Below the pieces are notes generated by a model. That model was given only the letters and a program-made list of their open reading frames with translations. It was not told where the DNA came from and ran no database searches. 64,000 bases of DNA from Ideonella paludis (lineage in GTDB: Bacteria > Pseudomonadota > Gammaproteobacteria > Burkholderiales > Burkholderiaceae_C): positions 248,001 to 312,000 of the forward strand of contig NZ_JAGQDG010000004.1 of assembly GCF_018069865.1 (NCBI RefSeq). The letters run 5' to 3'. Made by a program: the position numbers and the translations under genes. Of the stretch, positions 52,132 to 59,297 are shown one piece after another; the first letter of the stretch is position 1, and each line of letters opens with the position of its first letter.

Positions 52132-53454
52132 TCAGCGGTTGGCGCGGCGTTGCAGCAGGCGCTCGGCGTCGGCCAAGGCCGTGGCAATGTCTTTGCCTTG
52201 GTCCAGCACCTTGTCGAGTTCGGTATTGATCACTTCGTCGGCAAAAGCATCTTGCTTGTGCACGCTGACGGCTGTGATGCGCTGGGTGGCGTCGCGCCAC
52301 TGCAGGCGCGCCTTCTGGCCACCCAAAAATGGCAGCGGCTCCTCAAAGAAGGGGTCATTCAAGGCTTCGGTCAGGGCCGGAAAGGCGTCATGCGCCTTGA
52401 AGGCGGCCAACTGTTGATCGCGCTGGAGCGTCAGGTGTTGAATCAAGTCCCAGGCCAAAGCCTTGTTGGCAGCCGGTGCGCCCCGGGCGATGGCAAAGAA
52501 GGTGCCCCCATAGGCCGCGAATGCGCCTTGCGGCAGAGGGGCGGCGCGCCACAAGCCCTTGGTGGCCGGGGCCAGCCAGTTGTTGAGGTGGCCGGCCAGC
52601 CAGGCGCCGGAGATCTGGGTTGCCAAGCTGCCGCGCTTGAAGCCCTCGGACCACTCGTTGGACCAAGTCCCCACGCGGGCATCCAGCTTGTTTTGGCGCA
52701 CCTTGCGGGCCAGCTCAAACGCCCGCACAAAGCGCGGCGAATTGACCAGCACTTTGTTGTTGGCATCGAAGTAGAGGCCATCGCCCTGCGCAATGCCCAC
52801 CCGGATCAAGATGTCCTTGAGGTCCCGCGCATGGGCCATCAAATAGGCCCCTGTGCGCGCCTTGATCTGCACGCCGGATTGCACATAACCCTCCCATGTC
52901 GCCGTCAAGTCCGCTTCGGTCAAACCGGCTTTGCTGAGGATGTCTTGGCGATACAGCATGGTGCCCGGGCCAATGTCCGAGGGCACCGCCACGATACGGC
53001 CCTTGCGAGACGTGGCTTGGGCCAGGGCATAGGGCACCCAGCGCTGCTGGAAGCGCTGGATGTCATAGGGCTGTTCACGCAGGTCTTCCAGACCGCCCCC
53101 CTGGGCAAAGCGCCCCACATAGCCGACCTCCAGGGCCATCACATCGGGCAGATAGAAGGCGGTGGACAGCGCCGTGGTCATGGCGGTGTGGTGGTCGGCA
53201 AAGGCCCGGCTGACCACTTTGACATCCACCGTGGGGTGGCGTCGCTGCCAAGCGGGCAGCGCCTTGCGCACGATTTCATCGACGGCGGGGTATGCGGCCA
53301 CCACCAAGGTCGTGCGCGCCGGAGGTGCAGCCTGTGCCCAGGCCCCGGTGGCGCCGAACAAAACGCCCAAACCCACAGCGCCGCACAGCCCAGCGGCCAG
53401 CCGCCGTCGGCCAGCCTTTCTGGCAGGGACTTGCCCTGACTTGCCCACATTCAT
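52132..53454 (-). CDS. Sugar ABC transporter substrate-binding protein (CUT1)
   Basis: A 440-residue periplasmic sugar-binding protein. The N-terminus (KAGRRRLAAGLCGAVGLGVL, cleavage near WAQA) is a signal peptide. The mature part is a type I SBP: ALPAWQRRHPTVDVKVV, HHTAMTTALSTAFYLPDVMAL, VGRFAQGGGLEDL, then GPGTMLYRQDILSKAG and WNEWSEG-like aromatic loops that line sugar pockets. It heads an eight-gene operon (binding protein, two permeases, GH1, ATPase, GH16, GH17, GH17). A near-consensus promoter and a perfect LacI operator precede it, so transport and intracellular degradation are induced together. Confidence 0.92.
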   Translation of the reverse strand: MNVGKSGQVPARKAGRRRLAAGLCGAVGLGVLFGATGAWAQAAPPARTTLVVAAYPAVDEIVRKALPAWQRRHPTVDVKVVSRAFADHHTAMTTALSTAFYLPDVMALEVGYVGRFAQGGGLEDLREQPYDIQRFQQRWVPYALAQATSRKGRIVAVPSDIGPGTMLYRQDILSKAGLTEADLTATWEGYVQSGVQIKARTGAYLMAHARDLKDILIRVGIAQGDGLYFDANNKVLVNSPRFVRAFELARKVRQNKLDARVGTWSNEWSEGFKRGSLATQISGAWLAGHLNNWLAPATKGLWRAAPLPQGAFAAYGGTFFAIARGAPAANKALAWDLIQHLTLQRDQQLAAFKAHDAFPALTEALNDPFFEEPLPFLGGQKARLQWRDATQRITAVSVHKQDAFADEVINTELDKVLDQGKDIATALADAERLLQRRANR

Positions 53455-53485
53455 ACCTGTCTCCGTTGCTGTGCGTTGTCGTTTT

Positions 53486-53499
53486 TGAAAGCGCTTTCA
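53486..53499. promoter_or_regulatory. LacI-type operator (glucan transport operon)
   Basis: The core TGAAAGCGCTTTCA is extended to a longer palindrome by flanking T and A residues. It is 32 bp upstream of the binding-protein start and directly downstream of the -10 box, so bound repressor would cover the transcription start. Confidence 0.88.
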
Positions 53500-53501
53500 A
53501 A

Positions 53502-53531
53502 ACTATAGTCGCAGGCACTCTGAGATGTCAA
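53502..53531 (-). promoter_or_regulatory. Sigma-70 promoter of the glucan transport operon
   Basis: On the minus strand a perfect -35 TTGACA (53531-53526), an 18-bp spacer and a -10 TATAGT (53507-53502; one mismatch to consensus). Transcription would start near 53494, inside the LacI operator. Confidence 0.8.
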
Positions 53532-53615
53532 TCAGGGTTGTGGAGGCTGCGCCAATTTCCAGGCCGACGGGATGCGCGGCCGGGTGCAAACACCACGCTA
53601 CGCCTAACTGGGGCC

Positions 53616-54650
53616 TCAGCCAGGGCGGCGCCGGCTGGACTCGCGCACGATCAGGCGCGGCGCGGGCAAGACCAGCGTGGGCACCTGCCCTGCCAGCAAT
53701 TGCAGCACGGCCTGAGAGGCCATGCGGCCCAGCTCATAGGCCGGCTGATGCACCGTGCTGAGCGGCGGGATGGTGTACATGGAGCTGGCCAAGTCATCAA
53801 AGCCGACCAGCGAGACATCGTCGGGCACACGCAGCGAGCGGCGGTGCAGGGCCAGAGCCGCGCCCAGCGCCATCTGGTCGTTGGCGCAAAAAATAGCGGT
53901 GAACTGCTGGCGCGAGGCGAGCAACTGCTCGACGGCCAACACACCGCTGACCTCGTGGTACTCACCGGGCACCACCAATGCGGGGTCAAACGCAATGCCC
54001 GCCGCCTGCAAGCCCGCCTTGTAGCCCTTGAAGCGGTCTTGCGCATCCGGGTGCTCGGGGTGGCCGGAGATGAAGGCAATGCGGCGATGGCCCAAATCAG
54101 TCAGGTGCTGCGTGGCCAGGCGGCCGCCTTCGAAGTTGTCAAAGTGCATGCAGAACAAATTGGGCGCCTTGAGCTGCCGCCCCACCACCACCAGCGGCAA
54201 TTGCTTGGCCGTGGCTTTGAGCGCGCTGTCGGCAATGCGGCCGGTCAAGACGATGATGCCGTCCACCCGGCGTGAGCGCAGCACCTCGATGCACCGCGCT
54301 TCGGCCTTGGCGTCCCAGTGGCCGCTGACGAACAGTGGGCTGTAGCCCACGCTGTCGAGCTCATCCTCAATACCCCGCAGGGCCGCTCCATAAAAGGGGC
54401 TGTCCATGGCCTGGGTCACGACGCCAATGCTCAGGGTGCGCCCACCGGCCAGGCCGCGCGCCATGGGGTTGGGCACAAAGCCCAGGGCGGCTATGGCTTC
54501 GTCCACCGCCTGCTTCTTGGCCGCACTGACCACGGCCGTGCCGTTCAGGATGCGCGAGACGGTGCTGAGCGACACCCCTGCCGCCTCGGCCACCATCTCA
54601 ATAGTGACGGGGCCAGCCTTGCTTTTGGTCTTGGGGGGGGCGCTGCTCAT
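53616..54650 (-). CDS. LacI family transcriptional regulator of the beta-glucan locus
   Basis: A 344-residue LacI/GalR repressor. The N-terminal helix-turn-helix (VTIEMVAEAAGVSLSTVSRI) and hinge helix (NPMARGLAGG) are followed by a periplasmic-binding-protein-like effector domain with the family segments FVSGHWDAKAEARCI, VDGIIVLTGRI, RRIAFISGHPEHP and LVGFDDLASSMYTIPPLSTV. LacI regulators of this type bind palindromes with a central CG, which fits the repeated TGAAAGCGCTTTCA sites. It lies at the end of the locus, convergent to nothing and divergent from the App1-like gene, with an imperfect operator in that gap. The inducer is probably a gluco-oligosaccharide or glucose-containing disaccharide. 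Confidence 0.9.
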   Translation of the reverse strand: MSSAPPKTKSKAGPVTIEMVAEAAGVSLSTVSRILNGTAVVSAAKKQAVDEAIAALGFVPNPMARGLAGGRTLSIGVVTQAMDSPFYGAALRGIEDELDSVGYSPLFVSGHWDAKAEARCIEVLRSRRVDGIIVLTGRIADSALKATAKQLPLVVVGRQLKAPNLFCMHFDNFEGGRLATQHLTDLGHRRIAFISGHPEHPDAQDRFKGYKAGLQAAGIAFDPALVVPGEYHEVSGVLAVEQLLASRQQFTAIFCANDQMALGAALALHRRSLRVPDDVSLVGFDDLASSMYTIPPLSTVHQPAYELGRMASQAVLQLLAGQVPTLVLPAPRLIVRESSRRRPG

Positions 54651-54691
54651 GACATCGGTTTCCGGGGATCAGCGGCAAGTGTAAAGCGCGC

Positions 54692-54705
54692 AGAGAGCGC
54701 TTTCA
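54692..54705. promoter_or_regulatory. Imperfect LacI-type operator upstream of the regulator gene
   Basis: AGAGAGCGCTTTCA matches the right half of the perfect operator exactly and the left half in part. It is 42 bp upstream of the regulator start codon and 54 bp upstream of the divergent gene, so it may mediate weak autoregulation. Confidence 0.45.
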
Positions 54706-54758
54706 TCCTGGGGCCTGCCCTCGGGTACAGTGTCCGCCTCTTCCAAACAGCCCATTGC

Positions 54759-55769
54759 ATGAGCGCCGCTTTTCTCTGCCCACCAGCCACGGCCATCCTC
54801 CCGCCGAAGCCACGTCACCCGGCCGGGTGGCGGCCCTGGCCTGTCCCAGCCCTGGGTGTGGGCCTGCTGCTGGCCGCCTTCACGGCCAGCACGGCCTGGG
54901 CGGCGGGCCAAAACATCGTGGACGATGCGTGGGCCAGCGCCCAGGGCTATCGCTTCTCAGGCCGCTTAACGGAAGACAAGCACCAGCCCGCAGCCCCTGA
55001 TGCCGGCCGCTTAAGCACGCTGTATCGCAGCGCCCGCGTGCTGGCGGCTGACCCTGCCGAGGGTGAAGTGAGCTGGAAGGTGGGCGAGCTGAGCTGGGCC
55101 ACCCGCAGTGACAGCAAGGGCTATTGGCTGCTGCAAAGCAACCAAGCGCTGGGCTTGAAGCCCGGCTGGCATGAGATCAGCAGCCCAAGCGCCAGCAGCC
55201 CAGCCGGCCTCTTGGTGCATGAGCCGCGCAACCGTGTGGGCATCATCTCGGACATTGACGACACCATTTTGGTCAGCCAAGTCCCCAGCACCACCAAGCT
55301 GCTGAAGAACAGCCTGACCGTGCCGCCCGAAGCCCGCCAAGCCGTGCCCGGTATGGCCGCTTTGTATGGCCGCCTGACCCACCAGAACCCCAGCCCGGCA
55401 GCGACACCGCTGTTCTATGTCTCCGGCTCACCCAAGCAGCTCACCGACAGCGTGCGGCGCTTCTTGGCCAAGCAACAGTTCCCACGCGGCGTGCTGATGC
55501 TCAAGGAGGTCAGCAGCGACAGCCCCGACCCGCTGACCGACCAGCAGGCCTACAAAGTGGCCCGCATCCAGCAAATCATGAAGAGCCTGCCCGAGGTCAA
55601 GTTCATCTTGGTGGGCGACGACGGCGAGCGCGACCCCGAGGTCTATGCCGAGATCCAGAAGCAATTCCCCCAGCAAGTGGCCAGCATCTGGATCCGCCGT
55701 GTCAGCCCCGACCCCAAGCGCGAGCGCCTGGGCGGGCAGCAGGATGTGGCGGAGTTGTTGAAGCAGTAA
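54759..55769 (+). CDS. App1-like phosphatase-domain (DUF2183) protein, exported
   Basis: A 336-residue protein. A signal-peptide-like hydrophobic stretch (about 28-48, with AAFTASTAWA before AGQN) is followed by a small beta-domain and the App1/DUF2183 catalytic domain, a HAD-like fold with DxDxT in ISDIDDTILVS (D165, D167), FYVSGSPKQL, and a C-terminal FILVGDDGERDPEVY. In yeast App1 this domain is a phosphatidate phosphatase; bacterial substrates are not known. The ATG at 54759 is preferred because it lies outside the LacI gene. It is transcribed divergently from that gene. Confidence 0.85.
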   Translation: MSAAFLCPPATAILPPKPRHPAGWRPWPVPALGVGLLLAAFTASTAWAAGQNIVDDAWASAQGYRFSGRLTEDKHQPAAPDAGRLSTLYRSARVLAADPAEGEVSWKVGELSWATRSDSKGYWLLQSNQALGLKPGWHEISSPSASSPAGLLVHEPRNRVGIISDIDDTILVSQVPSTTKLLKNSLTVPPEARQAVPGMAALYGRLTHQNPSPAATPLFYVSGSPKQLTDSVRRFLAKQQFPRGVLMLKEVSSDSPDPLTDQQAYKVARIQQIMKSLPEVKFILVGDDGERDPEVYAEIQKQFPQQVASIWIRRVSPDPKRERLGGQQDVAELLKQ

Positions 55770-55775
55770 GGCGGC

Positions 55776-56264
55776 TTACTTCAGCAGGTCCTTGACCTTG
55801 TCCAAGGCCGCCACTGCGCACTGCTCGTCCAAGTGGCCGCCGGGCGCACCGCCCACGCCCACCGCGCCGATCACTTCGTTACCCACGCGCACCGGCACGC
55901 CGCCACCCAGCAGCAAGAAGCCGGGGATGTGGACCAGGTTGGCGGCGGCGGGGTTCTTTTGCGCGCCGTCCATCATGGCCAGGGTGTTGTTCTTGGCCGA
56001 GGCCGAGGTGAAGGCTTTGTCGTGGCTGGCGCCCAAGGTGTGGGGGCCGGCGTTATCGGCCCGGTGCACCGCGCGCACGCCGCCTGCGCGGTCAACCACC
56101 GTGGCGGTGACGGCATAGCCATTGGCGGCGCAGGCGGCCACGGCGTGGCTGGCGATTTGGCTGGCCAGATCCAGCGACATATTGCGCTCGGTGCGCACGC
56201 TTTGGGCTTGGGTGGCTGAAGCAGCCAACAGGGCCAGAGTGAGGGTGGCAAGGGCTTTGTTCAT
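55776..56264 (-). CDS. GlcG/HbpS-like protein with signal peptide
   Basis: A 162-residue exported protein of the GlcG/HbpS (heme-degrading domain) family. The signal peptide (MNKALATLTLALLAASATQA) is followed by a compact alpha/beta domain: MSLDLASQIASHAVAACAAN, VVDRAGGVRAVHRADNAGP, KAFTSASAKN and the C-terminal GGVPVRVGNEVIGAVGVGGA. Related proteins bind heme or act as small-molecule-binding modules; activity here is not proven. The ATG at 56264 has GGAGAAG just upstream. It follows the two-component genes on the same strand, 144 bp downstream of the response regulator, with a palindrome in the gap. Confidence 0.85.
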   Translation of the reverse strand: MNKALATLTLALLAASATQAQSVRTERNMSLDLASQIASHAVAACAANGYAVTATVVDRAGGVRAVHRADNAGPHTLGASHDKAFTSASAKNNTLAMMDGAQKNPAAANLVHIPGFLLLGGGVPVRVGNEVIGAVGVGGAPGGHLDEQCAVAALDKVKDLLK

Positions 56265-56360
56265 GGTCTTCTCCGAAGTGAATGAGGGGGGTGAATCACA
56301 CCGGTCTTCACTGTAGAAACCATGCAGCGCGGCCGCCATCCGGGCGGTGACGCGTGGGCC

Positions 56361-56376
56361 TCCGTAAACATACGGA
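56361..56376. promoter_or_regulatory. Palindrome TCCGTA-N4-TACGGA upstream of the GlcG-like gene (candidate response-regulator site)
   Basis: TCCGTA (56361-56366) and TACGGA (56371-56376) form a perfect 6-bp inverted repeat with a 4-bp spacer, similar in form to sites of NarL/FixJ-type regulators. It lies about 100 bp upstream of the GlcG-like start and about 30 bp from the end of the FixJ-type regulator gene. Confidence 0.45.
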
Positions 56377-56408
56377 TCAACCCACCGCGCTGTGCCCACG
56401 CAGCGCGC

Positions 56409-57041
56409 TCATGCCGCCCCAGCCCCCTCTTCTACCAGCACCGCATAGTGGCGGATCAACTGCGCCAGCGAAGAGGCCTCCAGCTTGGCGCAGAGGTTGG
56501 CGCGGTGGGTCTCGACGGTGCGCGGTGAGAGGCCCAGCGCGCGGCCCATTTCTTTGTTGGTCAGGCCCGCCACGATCAGGCCCAGCACCTCGCGCTCGCG
56601 CTCGGAGAGCTGGGCGTATCGGGCGCGGGCCAGGCGGTCGCCTTGCAGGCGCTCGCGCGAGCGCACATGCTGGCGCACGGCGTTGTGCAAGGCTTCGAGC
56701 AGGGCCTCGTCGTTCACCGGCTTTTCCAGGAACTCGGCCGCGCCGGCTTTGAAGGCGCGGCGGCACATCTCCACCGTGCCGTGGCCGGTGAGCATGATGA
56801 TGGGCTGATCCACACCTTGGGCAATGAGCTGGTCGAGCACGGTCAGGCCGCTCAGGCCGGGCATGCGCACGTCCAGCACGATGGCACCGATGGCCTCGCG
56901 CTCAAACTGGCTCAAGAAAGCCAAGGGCTCGGCCCAGGTTTGCACGCGCAGCCCTACGGTGGAGATGAGCAAGGCCAAGCTGTCGCGCACGGCGTGGTCA
57001 TCGTCGATGAGGTGGATCAGCGGGGACAGGGGCGCGGTCAT
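56409..57041 (-). CDS. FixJ-type response regulator with LuxR-type HTH
   Basis: A 210-residue response regulator. The receiver domain has the acidic pocket DDDHAVRD, the phospho-acceptor D57 in IVLDVRMPGLSG and TGHGTVEMCRRAFKAGAAEFLEKPV, followed by a LuxR/NarL-type HTH (QLSEREREVLGLIVAGLTNK, then ALGLSPRTVETHRANL). This is the FixJ/TodT/DctR arrangement. The ATG at 57041 overlaps the stop of the kinase gene (ATGA), so the pair is translationally coupled. Confidence 0.92.
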   Translation of the reverse strand: MTAPLSPLIHLIDDDHAVRDSLALLISTVGLRVQTWAEPLAFLSQFEREAIGAIVLDVRMPGLSGLTVLDQLIAQGVDQPIIMLTGHGTVEMCRRAFKAGAAEFLEKPVNDEALLEALHNAVRQHVRSRERLQGDRLARARYAQLSEREREVLGLIVAGLTNKEMGRALGLSPRTVETHRANLCAKLEASSLAQLIRHYAVLVEEGAGAA

Positions 57042-58495
57042 GCGGGGGCGAGCGGCAGGTGGATGGTGAACACGGCGCCTCGCGGCGCGTGATGGCTGGC
57101 CTCGATGCGGCCGTCCAGCCGGGTCAGCAGGGTTTCGCACAAGCTCAAGCCCAGGCCCATGCCCTCGGGCTTGGTGCTGAAGAAGGGCTCGAAGAGGCGG
57201 CGGCGGGTGTCTTCGCTGAAGCCGGGGCCGCTGTCGGCGATGCGCAGCACGGCCCAGGGGCCTTCGGCGTGCAACTGGATGTCTAAGCGGCGCTCAGGCA
57301 CGGGCACCTGGGCCAAGGCCTGCACCGCATTCATCAGCAGGTTGTGGATGACCTGCTCCAGCGCCACGGGCTCGGCCAGCGCCTGCAGCGCCGGCAGGTC
57401 TGGCTGCACCTGAACCTCTGCGCGCGCCAACTCGGGCGCCAGCAGATGCAGGGTGCGCTGCACGGCCTGGGCCACATCCAGCGCCATGCGGTCGCTGGCC
57501 TCGGGCCGGGCCACGGTGCGGCGCAGGCGGGCCACCACATCGGCAGCCCGGTGGGCTTGGTCCACGGCCTGGCTCATGGCTTGGCGCGCAGCGCTGGCGT
57601 CTTCTTCTGCCTCGCCCTCGTCCAGCAAGCGCCGGGCCGCCTGGGTGTTGGCCACGATGGCGGTGAGCGGCTGATTCAGCTCATGGGCCAGGCCTGCGGC
57701 CAGCTCACCCAGCGCGTTGAGACGGGACACCTGACCCAGGCGCAGCAGCTCCTCGGCCCGGGACTTTTGCTCGCGCTGGCGGCGCCAGGTGCGCCACAGC
57801 GCCAGCAGGCCGCCCCAGGCCAATGCGGCCGCTAGCATGGCCGCCCAAGGCAGTTCAGCCCAGCCCACCTGGCGCTGCAGTTGCAGGCCAAAGGCTTGGC
57901 TCTCTGACGCCAAGGGCTTGCGCACTTCAAAGGCCCAAGCCCCCTGCCCGCCCTGGCCCGGCTGCAGCAGCCAAGCCTGGCCGCCTTGCCAGACGGTGAC
58001 TTGCACTGGGCTGGTGTCACGGGGCAGCGGCCATTCGGCCCAGGGCACCGCCGCCGAGAGCTCAATCAACAAAGCCACCGTGCCTTGGGGCCCGGCCCGC
58101 AGCAGGCCATAGCGCCCTGGTGAGGCCGGCAAGGGCAGCACCTGAGCCTGGGCCGTTTGGCGAGAGCGTGCCTCGGCGGAAGCCCATTGAGCCGCAGGCC
58201 ACAGGCCTTCGGACGGCTGGCGCAGCACCTGCAAGAACTGCGGGTAGAGCTGGCGCAAGGTGGCGTCGGCGGCCGCCGCGTCTGCCGGGGCCGAGTAAAG
58301 CGTTAAGGTGACCAACACCGCATCGTGCTGGGCCAAGCGCTGGCTGAGCAAGCGGTGGGCGATGCGCGCGTCGAGGTCAAAGGCCTCCCGCAACGTGCCC
58401 AGGCGCCATTGCGCCAAAACAGTGGCGGCCAGCAGCGCGCCAAGCGCCCACGCCAGCAGCCACCATCTCTCCGGTTTGCGCGCCCAAGGTTTCAT
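57038..58495 (-). CDS. Sensor histidine kinase (DctB/FixL-like)
   Basis: A 485-residue kinase with TM1 (about 11-29), a periplasmic domain of about 185 residues without recognised fold, TM2 (about 216-234) and a cytoplasmic core with the phosphorylated H271 in AGLAHELNQPLTAI, an N-box IHNLLMNAVQAL and G-boxes ADSGPGFS and GMGLGLSLCETLL. The HELNQPLTAI H-box is typical of the DctB/FixL-type kinases paired with FixJ-like regulators. The neighbouring TctC-type binding protein gene (and a remnant of another) suggests the ligand may be a carboxylate, but this is an inference. Confidence 0.92.
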   Translation of the reverse strand: MKPWARKPERWWLLAWALGALLAATVLAQWRLGTLREAFDLDARIAHRLLSQRLAQHDAVLVTLTLYSAPADAAAADATLRQLYPQFLQVLRQPSEGLWPAAQWASAEARSRQTAQAQVLPLPASPGRYGLLRAGPQGTVALLIELSAAVPWAEWPLPRDTSPVQVTVWQGGQAWLLQPGQGGQGAWAFEVRKPLASESQAFGLQLQRQVGWAELPWAAMLAAALAWGGLLALWRTWRRQREQKSRAEELLRLGQVSRLNALGELAAGLAHELNQPLTAIVANTQAARRLLDEGEAEEDASAARQAMSQAVDQAHRAADVVARLRRTVARPEASDRMALDVAQAVQRTLHLLAPELARAEVQVQPDLPALQALAEPVALEQVIHNLLMNAVQALAQVPVPERRLDIQLHAEGPWAVLRIADSGPGFSEDTRRRLFEPFFSTKPEGMGLGLSLCETLLTRLDGRIEASHHAPRGAVFTIHLPLAPA

Positions 58496-58515
58496 GCGCG
58501 CATGGTAGCGGCAGG

Positions 58516-58565
58516 CTTACTCGATGTTCGCACCACTGAGCTTGACTAGGCGGTCCCAATTCACC
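58516..58565 (-). repeat. Direct repeat copy 1 (50 bp) flanking pilin gene B
   Basis: This 50-bp segment is repeated at 59248-59297 with only three mismatches, in the same orientation. Both copies encode the last 16 residues of a TctC-type protein (WDRLVKLSGA then N/TIE and stop) on the minus strand. Confidence 0.85.
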
Positions 58566-58585
58566 ATCCCAGGCTTCACGACCTC
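58517..58585 (-). pseudogene. C-terminal remnant of a TctC-type binding protein gene
   Basis: On the minus strand this reads EVVKPGMVNWDRLVKLSGAN then IE and a TAA stop. The last part is nearly identical to the C-terminus of the intact TctC-type protein encoded at 59249-60244, while the preceding residues already diverge. The rest of a reading frame is missing; upstream lies the pilin gene on the other strand. It is a fragment left by a duplication or by insertion of the pilin segment. Confidence 0.75.
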
Positions 58586-58656
58586 AAGTCCTCGGGGCAA
58601 GCTCCGAAAAGGTCGGAACAAGCCCTCACCGTGGCGACAGGCCGTCAATCTTTCAA

Positions 58657-59169
58657 ATGTTCATCCGGGAAACACCGCCGCATTCGCTTCGCATCCCTAC
58701 CCGACAACGCGGCTTCACGTTGATTGAGTTGATTTGCGTGATCGTGATTCTGGGTGCCCTGTCTGCCACGGCATTGCCCAAGTTCAGCGACTTCCAGCGC
58801 GACGCTCGCATCGCTGTGGTCACACGAACGGCCGCCGAAATCACGGGAGCAGCCAGAATGGCTTACTACAAGTGCTTGCTAGTTTCCGGCTGCTATGTCG
58901 CCTTACATGGCACGAAGTTTGACGCGCCCTCTGGGCTCAATGGCGCAGCCTGGAACGGCTGGCCGACAGGCCAGTCTCGCAGCGGCTATGCCCAAGGTAT
59001 CAAAGACTGGATTACGATCTCAGGCTACACCGTTCACGAACTGAACACAGCAGTCACCGAGTTCAGGCTCATCAATTCACTGACTCCAACGGCTTGCCTC
59101 GCTCGGTACACAGAGACCTCTACCCTCGGAGTACCCCCGCAAGTTGTCACCGTGACGACAGGTTGCTGA
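58657..59169 (+). CDS. MshA-like type IV pilin/pseudopilin B
   Basis: A 170-residue prepilin with leader MFIRETPPHSLRIPTRQRG, cleavage site G|FTLIE and hydrophobic helix. It shares with pilin A (3324-3836) the segments SATALPKF/AATALPKF, DARIAVVTR, KCLLVSGC, NTxVTEFR, RYTE and the terminal TTGC, and both are exactly 170 residues long. The gene is orphaned from any pilus operon, lies between two copies of a tctC 3' end, and its base composition is noticeably less G+C-rich than its neighbours. There is no clear ribosome-binding site before the ATG at 58657. Confidence 0.85.
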   Translation: MFIRETPPHSLRIPTRQRGFTLIELICVIVILGALSATALPKFSDFQRDARIAVVTRTAAEITGAARMAYYKCLLVSGCYVALHGTKFDAPSGLNGAAWNGWPTGQSRSGYAQGIKDWITISGYTVHELNTAVTEFRLINSLTPTACLARYTETSTLGVPPQVVTVTTGC

Positions 59170-59247
59170 GCCACGATCGGGCCGCCTTCTGCCAAGCGAT
59201 GGCAGCTGCTACGGCCTGCGGCCTGCCGCCTGCGGCTCAGCGTGGGT

Positions 59248-59297
59248 CTTACTCGATGGTCGCACCACTGAGCTTGACCAGGCGGTCCCACTTCACC
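59248..59297 (-). repeat. Direct repeat copy 2 (50 bp), 3' end of the intact tctC-type gene
   Basis: This is the matching copy of 58516-58565. Here it is the true 3' end of the TctC-type gene. The 682 bp between the two copies contain pilin gene B. Confidence 0.85.
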
